Source: Hemileia vastatrix
Lineage: Eukaryota; Basidiomycota; Pucciniomycetes; Pucciniales; Zaghouaniaceae
DNA: 64,000 nucleotides
Direction: 5' to 3'
Assembly (NCBI GenBank): GCA_030280995.1
Contig: JASXTE010000015.1
Coordinates: 4,079,001 to 4,143,000, forward strand
Shown: piece by piece, positions 56,801 to 64,000 of the stretch
Layout: every line of letters begins with the position of its first letter
Position numbering within the stretch: position 1 is the first letter of the stretch
Program-made: the position numbers and the translations under genes
Notes under the pieces: model-generated
The model's database searches: none
The model's input: the letters and a program-made list of their open reading frames with translations, nothing else
Told to the model about the DNA's origin: nothing

Positions 56801-58280
56801 CCTTTGAGTAAGGTTTATTTTTGATCTTCTTAATTTCAGCCTTGCCCAGTTTTGCCCTAAGTTGGCTCTGTATGCTACTTCCAGCATTAGTAGCAGTTAC
56901 TCTTCTAGAAGAATCAACATCATATTCACCAATAATACAGTTTCCATCAACCCTAGTAACCGTTTCTAACTCTAATCCACCATATGAAGTTGAAAAGGTG
57001 GCCTTACTTACCTCATTTTCTTTACCCTTATCTAATTTTCCACCATCAGTACCATTATTCTTTTTTCCACATTTAGTATTATTATCATCATCACCAGTTA
57101 ATTCTTCAAATCTGGCTCTCCTTTCAGCCATTAAATTCCTCCTAACTAAATCCAAAGGTGCTTTCCCGTCACTGGGTTTGATGAAAGATCAATCTGGGAA
57201 TTTATATACCTTTTCATTAAATTTTAATTTACCAGCCTTCAAGTCCTTGTCCAAAAAATAAAAATCTGCTTCTTTGCGCCCCCTCTTAGTACAATAGGAG
57301 CACACCTTTGGCTTGCCATAACCACCTCTATAACCATTTCCACAATTCTCATTACCATTACTCCCACAATTACCATTGCCATTAAAGCCATAGTTCCTCC
57401 CCTCATAACCCCTAGATTGATAAGAAGAAGAAGTAGAAGATGAAGCCACAGGCACTCTGTTGGCCTTCTGAGTTTCTTGAAAAAATATTTTGAGCTTCTT
57501 AGTTAAGTCAGCTAAATGATCCATCATTATATTATCAACATTCCCTTCAACTTTAGCAACAGGCTGATACAACTGAGCCTTCTTTGCCTCTTGAGCTTTG
57601 GCCATAATATCATTATTTTTGGCCAAAACTTCAATAACCTTGCTAACATATTGAGTACATTATTCCTGATATTTTTCCAAAGCCATTAAATTTAAATATG
57701 CCAGTATGCTGTCCTTGATGAACTCTAAAGCTGGTAGTTTCTGTTCTCCATTTGGCATGTCCTTCATCTTGTTGTATCTAGACAGTTCCTTCAATACCTC
57801 CATTGTGATCTCCCTACTAAATGCTGACCTAAAAATTCCTTTGCCTGATTTTCATGGCCAATCTCTTCCATCAGAATTATATAATCCACCACTTCAGTAA
57901 CCTTCCTACATAGCTTCTTGAAGTCCACAATATTAGAAACACCACCTTTAGCTTTCCATTCATTGGAAATTTTGTTGAGGTCCACCATAGTATAGCTGAC
58001 TCCCCATCTATCAACCATCTCTTTTGAAAATTTTAACCAGTCCCATTTCTTATAACCTTCTATCTCAATAACCTCCAATTCCACCTCTCTATCAAAAATA
58101 AGGAGCCTAACCTGCTTCACAATGTCCAAATGTGAAGCCCCTTCAACAGAAGCAGCAGCTTCATATTGATTTTAAAACCATTTAAATTCTCCCCCATTAA
58201 ACTTGGTCCCATCCCAAGAACCAATACTGACTGAAGCTCAAACAGGAAGAGAAACACCAGATCCAGTAGCAGAATACATC
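53880..58280 (-). pseudogene. Decayed gag-protease-RT of the minus-strand gypsy element
   Basis: Gag begins near 58280 ('MYSATGSGVSLPV', stop, 'GSWDGTKFNGGEFKWF', stop). It continues through 58129-57791 and 57626-57189 (Gly/Asn-rich, with 'VCSYCTKRGR' as a zinc-finger remnant) and 57155-56484. A retropepsin motif, 'ALVDSGSQISLIS', lies near 56130. The RT start has 'RRPKLSKDPYDFPL' (54870) and 'YYELEFHPDSRPLTTFYTPL', 'RLPQGATNSVAVYQAQM' (54320-54190). RT text continues to about 53880 in broken frames ('LILERI', 'CCMEALEILG'). Many stops occur, several explained by CGA or CAA changing to TGA or TAA. About 55290-55400 holds a short tandem repeat (CTGGAGGCC). RNase H and integrase are missing. 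Confidence 0.85.
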
Positions 58281-58410
58281 TCAAAGATATAAAAGATAAA
58301 ACTTTTAAAATAAGATAAGCTTTTGTTAGATAAGCCTCTTGCAGGCTAAGATAGTCCAGATATCAAGTAAGATTGATTAAAAACCTGAAAATTTGAACCC
58401 CACATTGATT

Positions 58411-58418
58411 GGCACCAA
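58411..58418 (-). other. Primer binding site of the minus-strand gypsy element
   Basis: Directly after the 5' LTR end (CTACA) the minus strand reads T then TGGTGCC, complementary to a tRNA 3' end GGCACCA. GGGGTTCAAA follows at the distance expected for a T-arm complement. Confidence 0.65.
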
Positions 58419-59568
58419 TGTAGAAAGACTCTTACAGTTTCCTTGCTGTAAGAAGAATCCAAAGGAGTTGGATAAACCATAGAAAACCCTGTCCCTTTAG
58501 TTAAATAGAGAGTTCACAATTATCTAAGCTGTAACCTCTACTAGATAAGTAATAACCAATAAACTATTTTTTATTAAGGGTGGTGAGATGTAGAATCAGT
58601 GTTCTTTAAAATGAGGTTAAAAAACACAACAGTGAAGCTTTATTTAGAAAAGTTATATAAATGATTGAATAATATATTTTTATGAAGCTTTTATTTTTAT
58701 GAGATTTAGTTGTTAAAATCTGATCCCTGGTGATGAGACCTTCAAAGTGGTACCCTATAAGTTAATATTAATGATGATGAGTGAATTGAATATATTGTTA
58801 TGTAAAAAATGTTATATTTATAAGGGTATTACAATTTTTTAATTTTTTATGAAAAATAACAAATGATTGTTAAAATATGTGTTGTTGTTGGTTGTTGTAT
58901 TATTGTTCTCTGATATGATGTTTGATCCTGTCCAATTTGAGTCTACAGGATTTATATGCATATTATGTCACGTGCCCTACTTTTCTCAACTGGAGAATTC
59001 CATAGCTTGTCTGGAGCTCTTTTGGAGCTCATATGGAGATCTCTGGAGTTCATACAGAGCTTGTCTGGAAAATTCCTGAGCTCATGTGGACTTCCACACT
59101 CAATAAGAAACTTTAAAATACTAATAAAAAATCTAGAAAAATTATAGAAAATAATGCTACTTCTCCTTAATAATCCATTCTTATTTTTGTAGTCTGAACA
59201 GCTCTTTTCACCTAGTAAAAAAGTATCAAAGTTAAGAAAATTAAGAAAAATTAAAAATAATCAAAAATACTTTATAAAATTATTAATAATAGTTGAAAAT
59301 TAGTGAAAATTCCAGAAAAATTTTCAAAGGTTCTTGAGACTCCTGACTCTTATTTCCATGCACTTTTAAACCTATACTTGCATTTTATGCCCTGTAATTA
59401 TTTGTTAAATATTCACCCATTAAGTTAAACCTCTTAACCACTTTTAATACTAAATTCATTTAATATAACCATTTTAAAATTAGATTGGCCTTTCCAATCT
59501 CAAAAATAATTCCCCAAAAATTCATTTTTAATAACCTTTAGTTCCATACTAAACTTTTGACTACCACA
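58419..59568 (-). repeat. 5' LTR of the minus-strand gypsy element
   Basis: 1150 bp. On the minus strand it starts TGTGGTAGTC and ends TTTCTACA. A 70-codon plus-strand frame (58867-59079) lies inside but has no motif. Confidence 0.8.
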
Positions 59569-59589
59569 TTTCCACAAGAGCTGACACTT

Positions 59590-62500
59590 TCTTTTGATGC
59601 TAAGTTTCAGGACTCAGAGGGGGTACTGGAGGAAGAGGAAAAACTGGTATGCAACACACCAGAATGGAACATATCTTCCAAGATTGATGCCAATTTCCAT
59701 TCCTAAAAGCCAAAAAATATCCTCAAGTAAGTTGTCCACAAAGCTTATTGGGAGTTCTTACCACTGTTTGAAGATGGAAGAGTCAATATCCTTCTGGCTC
59801 ATCAGCCATATGACTTTGCCTTCAATTTGATGCAAGGTGAAACTCCTCATATTAGCTGCATAATTCCATTTTCAACCTTGGAGTCAAAAGGGCTAAAATA
59901 GATGATTTATGAAAATATAATAAATGGTTTCATTAGTGAATCAAAATCTCCCTGGGAAGCCCCTGTGGTCTTTTCAGAGAAAAAGTATGGGTCTTTGAGA
60001 CTTTGCATGTATTTTAGAAGGTTAAATGTACCTATGTTAAAGAACATATACCCCCTTTCTTTGAGTAGTGAACTGATTGATAGTCTTTAAAGTTCATAGA
60101 TCTTTACATCCCTAGATATGAGGTCATGTTACCACAACATGAGTGTGAACAAAGGAGATGAACACAAACTGAAATTCTGTGCTAAATTATAACATTTTTA
60201 ATGGTTTTTAATGCCTTTTGGTCCATGAACTGTGCCCACCACTTTCCAAAACTTCACAAATGGCATCTTCTGAGATAGAATAGGGATAGATGTGGCATTT
60301 TATCTAGAAAAAATCTTGATTTACTCCATATCAATGAAAGAACACAAGATATGCATGAAGGATATTTTGAAGCACTTGATAGAGGCCCAAGTATGGTTAG
60401 AACCTGATAAATTTATCTTTTCAGTAATTGACATCTGCTATCTGGGCATGATCATTTTAAGTGATAGAGTGTGGATGGACCAGGAGAAAGTAAAGGCAGT
60501 GACAGAGTGGTCAAAACCAGCATCTGTAAAGGAGCTCCAGTCATCTTTAAGCTTTAAAAATTTTTACCACCACTTTATTGAAAACTATTACCACATTTTC
60601 CAACCACTGCATGACCTCAGAAATAAGGAAGCTAAATTCACTTGGAAAAGTAGCCAATAAGATGCTTTTGATAACCTGAAAGGATAATTTGTGAGGGCCC
60701 CTATTCTTGAAATCCCAGACTTACTAAAGCTATTTTTTCTGGAATGTGAATGCTCAGACTTTGTACTGGGAATGGTATTATCACAATAAAATACCAAAAA
60801 TATCTTACACCCAGTAGCATATTTGTCACATACACTGCTAGGTGCTGAATTGATCTATGAAAGCTCTAGGAACTAGCAGAAGCTGTACACACCTGGTTCC
60901 ACTATTTGGAAGGGGGACCGCACAGTTTACAAGTTATTATCTATTCAGATCACAAAAAATTGGAAACCTTCCTGACCACAAGAAACTTGACTTGCTTTCA
61001 AGGGAACTGGTAAGAACTTCTAAGTAGCATTAATTTTTTTGTTAAATTCTGACCAGGTAAGAAAAGTGGTAAACCTGATTCATATCACAAATCCCTGACC
61101 TGAACCCAGCACCAGAGCAGCTTCATACCATTGGCACAACTTTATTGAAGGGGTATCTTGAAGAGGGGGTAGTCCTAGTTGAGGTGGAATTGGAATATGA
61201 GTATTTAATGGAATGTATAAGTTGGGGGTAGGAAAAGGATGAGGGAGTGCAGGAGTTAGTAAAGGACCTTTTATCTAAGGAGGTATTGGTAAGGAAAGGA
61301 TTGGAGGAGTATCAACTAGAAGGGCAAGCTCTATATTGGAATGGGAGGATAGTGGTACCAAATAATGAAGAGCTCAAGAGGAAGGTGGTTAAATCAATAA
61401 ATGACTCCCCAGTGGTAGGACACCCTGGACCTCTGAAGATGGTAGAGCTGGTAAATAGAAGCTTTTACTGGAAGTCCATGAAGGCATATGTGCAGCACTA
61501 TGTAGTGGAATGTGATTTTTGCCTGAGGAAAAAGACCAGCCCAACAGCAACACCACTAACCCTGTTAACAGTACCAAAGAAGCCATTGAAGGATCTCTCT
61601 TATGATATTATAGAGGAATTATCCAAGTCTAAAGGAAATAATTCTATCCTCACAGTAGCTGACCCCTGCACCAAGATGGCACACTTTGTCCCCACCACTT
61701 CAAAGGTTACATCACAGGGTATTGCAGACTCAATGGTGGAACATGCCTGGAAGTTACATGGATTACCTGAAAGTATAGTATCAGACAGAAGAATTAATTT
61801 TATGTCTAATTTGTTGAAGGCAATGTATTGTCAACTAAAAATTAAGCCCATTATGTCAACAGCATGGCATCTGCATACTTACAAGAATCTGAGATAGTGA
61901 ATAAGGAAATTGAACAATACCTATTCCATTTCATTAACTATCAGAAAGATGATTGAGTGCAACTGCTACAATTGGCTGAATTCTCATACAACAACTGGAC
62001 ACATGTGGCAACTGGGTTGTCACCTTTCTATGCCAACTATGGATACCACTCAACATTCTTGATTGGTACCCCATCAATGTTGTAAATTCCAGATGCTGAA
62101 AAATCGATTCAGAAAATACTGAGTATATTTCAGTAATTAGAAGCAGTGCTCAAGCTATCCCAACAGTTAATGAAGTGCCACCATGATCAAGGAAAGACTG
62201 AACATCAGGTGCTACAGATAGGTGACAATGTTTGGCTAAGCTCACAATTCTTATCTACATTATGCCCAAGAGACAAACTATATCACAGGAAATTAGGCCA
62301 TTTTTAAGATCAAATAAAAGATATCCAACTTAGCATATGACTTTCAACCACCAATTGCAATGAGACAAGTGCACCCAGTTTTCAATATCTCATTACTCAC
62401 AAAGCACCAAGAAGATACAGTTTTGGGATGCCCAGAAGAGAAACTGGGGCCAGTCTAAATTGGAAACAAAGAAAAATTTGAAGTAGAAAATGTTATTGCT

Positions 62501-62590
62501 AAGTGGTGTAAAGGGGAAAATTTCAGTACTTGGTGCTCTGGAAAGGTTATGGAGTAGGGGATAGGTCTTGGGAGCTAGTAGAGAGCTTAA
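59590..62590 (+). pseudogene. Decayed Ty3/gypsy pol, plus strand
   Basis: Broken frames follow the order of a fungal gypsy pol: a pre-RT segment ('HQPYDFAFNLMQGETPH'), RT ('SPWEAPVVFSEKKYGSLRL', 59950-60010; 'YLEKILIYS' near 60303 in place of the catalytic YxDD; 'FYHHFIENYYHIFQPLHDLR', 60565), RNase H traces (60720-60790), integrase ('VVGHPGPLKMVELVNRSFYW', 61411-61470; 'CDFCLRKK'; 'LSYDIIEEL'; 'DPCTKMAHFVP'; 'ESIVSDRRINF') and a chromodomain-like end (62470-62570, 'FEVENVI'). It has many stops and shifts and the YxDD Asp residues are lost. It abuts the LTR at 59568 but belongs to a different lineage from the minus-strand element. Confidence 0.88.
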
Positions 62591-63450
62591 GTAACACTGA
62601 GGAGAAGGTGAAGGAGTTTTAGAAGGCGTGCAGGGTGGAAGGAAGGGTAAAAGGGAAGGGTAATGTTAGGATTTGGTTGAGAGGTGAGGAGGAGTGCTAT
62701 GGGAACCATGCATTGTAAGAGGTAGAAGAGGGGACATTGCATAAGGGGGTTTTATGGGGCAAGCACTATGGAGTGCTCCTCATTGGAAACCTTATTTAGT
62801 AATTCAGTTACTTCTTAGTCTCCCATATTTGGAACCCTCACTGTTGGAAACCCCAACATAGTCAGTCTAGTTAGTCTCATTGCTGTACCAGAATAGTCAG
62901 TCCCATCTTAGGCTAGTTCTTAATGCTAGTATTAGTACAGCCTCTTAGGTCTTAAAATTCATCCAGTTTCAATTTAGGGATGTCTTTTACCATGTCTTTC
63001 ACTGATTTCATCTTTTATGTTGGTTTACCACATTTTCAAGGGCAGTAAAGGGATCTGGTATTGTAGGTGTAGGGTTGGGTGGGTTGGGTTTTGGGATTAT
63101 ATTCCATGTGGACATCATGGTTGGATTCAATTTTGGGGTGATGAAATTTTGATGATGAGGAAGAGTTGGATGGAAGTGAGGATTTTTATATAGGTATAGT
63201 TTTAGGAAGGAGACCAGGTACTTTTAGTTCACATGTTAGTTGTTTATGATTTGAATTATTCCTGTCTTCTTCAGACAGGCAGTCTCATTTCTCAGTGTAA
63301 ATCAAACATTGAATGGTAACACTTTTCAGAAGGGCACTAAGTGCACAAGTGTCTAAAGCAGGGAGCCCATAACCTGTTTACACAGCATCATTCTTAGTCC
63401 CAGAGTGACAGGGGAAAATGCCAAGTTCTAAGACAACAGGTTTATATATG
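62591..63450. other. Downstream of the decayed pol, no gene seen
   Basis: G-rich phrases (62600-62760, 'GGAAGGGTAAAAGGGAAGGG') are followed by less biased sequence that may be the 3' untranslated region or LTR of the plus-strand gypsy copy. No second LTR copy is visible to confirm this. Confidence 0.45.
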
Positions 63451-63452
63451 TA

Positions 63453-63753
63453 CAGTGGCCAGACAAAAATTTCCACCTGTTTTTTTTCTCATAACTCAGC
63501 AACTATTTATTCTACATACATGGTCCTAAAACCTTTCCAACTCTAACCACCATGCAGAGAACAGTCATAACATTTATATTTTTATTGGATAACATTTTAA
63601 AAAAAATTCAAATTTAAAATTTTGTAATTTTGAAATTTGAGAATGAGAAAGTTGACAATACCATGCTTTTCAGCATTGAAACTAGAGAGTATGATAAGAC
63701 ATTTCATCAAAAAATAGTTGAAAAATGATTAAAAAAAATTACCTTGCCTTACC
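63453..63753 (+). mobile_element. Tc1/mariner-like element end, truncated
   Basis: CAGTGGCCAGACAAAAATTT preceded by TA (63451-63452) is typical of Tc1/mariner ends. The following 300 bp are non-coding, and the second end is not in view because an LTR begins at 63754. Confidence 0.55.
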
Positions 63754-64000
63754 TGTCAGCCTAGGTATCCCCAGGAATGAGTATTTCTTATAGTTAAAAT
63801 AAGATAAAATTAATTGAAATAAGCTTATAAGTTAATATTATGGTTATAATACTTATATATATATTTATTACACTATTAAATGACTTATATTAGTTTAAAT
63901 AGTTTATCTGTAGCCCCATGATACTTATTAAGGTGATAATGGAGTAATAATATACTTATCTTAAGTGATATTAAGTAATTATAGACATACATATACATAT
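63754..64000 (+). repeat. Partial LTR related to the chromovirus LTR
   Basis: Starts TGTCAGCCTAGGTATCCC and matches 3839 onwards with many substitutions ('GAGTATTTCTTAT', 'GGTG.TAATGGAGT', 'ATACTTATCTTAAGTGATAT'). It runs off the window, so it is an older member of the same LTR family. Whether it is a solo LTR or part of a full element is unknown. Confidence 0.85.

Larger units (their letters stand above)
50502..59568 (-). mobile_element. Internally deleted Ty3/gypsy element, minus strand
   Basis: Related LTR sequences in direct orientation lie at 50502-53483 (with a nested 1885-bp CACTA element) and 58419-59568. Both carry TAGAAAGACTCTTACAG, a 'CCCTGTCCCTTTA' block, 'TTTATTTCCATGCACTTTTA' and end ACTACCACA. 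Between them the minus strand holds gag, protease and the start of reverse transcriptase, but no RNase H or integrase. A primer binding site (58411-58418) and polypurine tract (53484-53493) fit minus orientation. The LTRs have diverged clearly, so the copy is old. I found no matching target duplication. Confidence 0.8.

Noticed and set aside
56821..57261. 146-codon plus-strand open frame
   Set aside because: It is antisense to the gag-derived region of the minus-strand element, whose frames show gag and protease motifs.
1..64000. tRNA or rRNA genes
   Set aside because: No stretch with the A and B box pattern or rRNA core sequence was recognised by eye; tRNAscan-SE would be decisive.

Overview
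The window looks like a repeat-rich, AT-rich nuclear segment of a basidiomycete, most plausibly a rust fungus (Pucciniales). The reasons are short spliceosomal introns (56-102 bp), Ty3/gypsy elements including a chromodomain element, a fungal Tnp2 (CACTA/Plavaka-type) transposase and a fungal TET/JBP-like oxygenase. The organism is an inference. No rRNA, tRNA or ordinary housekeeping gene was recognised; almost everything readable is a mobile element or cargo of one.

Layout. 1-1929: 3' end of a decayed gypsy element on the minus strand (tandem repeats, integrase C-terminus) cut by a Harbinger-type fragment. 3839-12691: a complete, very young chromovirus (LTRs of 1178 bp, target duplication GATAT, one 1955-codon gag-pol frame). 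12936-13603: a Tc1/mariner-like MITE. 16110-19322: remnants of an older gag. 19323-49772: a 30,450-bp CACTA-type element with 40-bp terminal inverted repeats and a 3-bp target duplication AAG. It sits inside a degraded gag remnant that resumes at 49773. 50502-59568: an internally deleted minus-strand gypsy element whose left LTR carries a 1885-bp non-autonomous CACTA element. 59590-62590: a decayed plus-strand gypsy pol. 63453-64000: a mariner-like end cut by an LTR related to that of the young chromovirus.

The giant CACTA element is the centre of interest. From left to right it carries an AT-rich desert; a chain of about a dozen consecutive stem-loops (25221-25950); a TET/JBP-like 2-oxoglutarate/Fe(II) dioxygenase gene; an intact five-exon gene of unknown function; an array of 20 near-identical palindromes (33170-35106); a frameshifted gene A1; a nested Harbinger element; a Tnp2 transposase with two in-frame stops; gene A2, a divergent paralogue of A1; and a SNF2-type ATPase with one in-frame stop. 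Splice models were built by hand. The exon sums for the unknown gene (2082 nt) and the SNF2 gene (2136 nt) are exact multiples of three, and the oxygenase is off by one base at a run of ten A.

A DNA transposon that pairs a putative DNA-base oxygenase with a SNF2 remodeller recalls the domain pair fused in kinetoplastid JBP2. A hypothesis is that the element modifies or reads the chromatin of its own DNA. The transposase is now broken by C-to-T stops while two cargo genes remain open.
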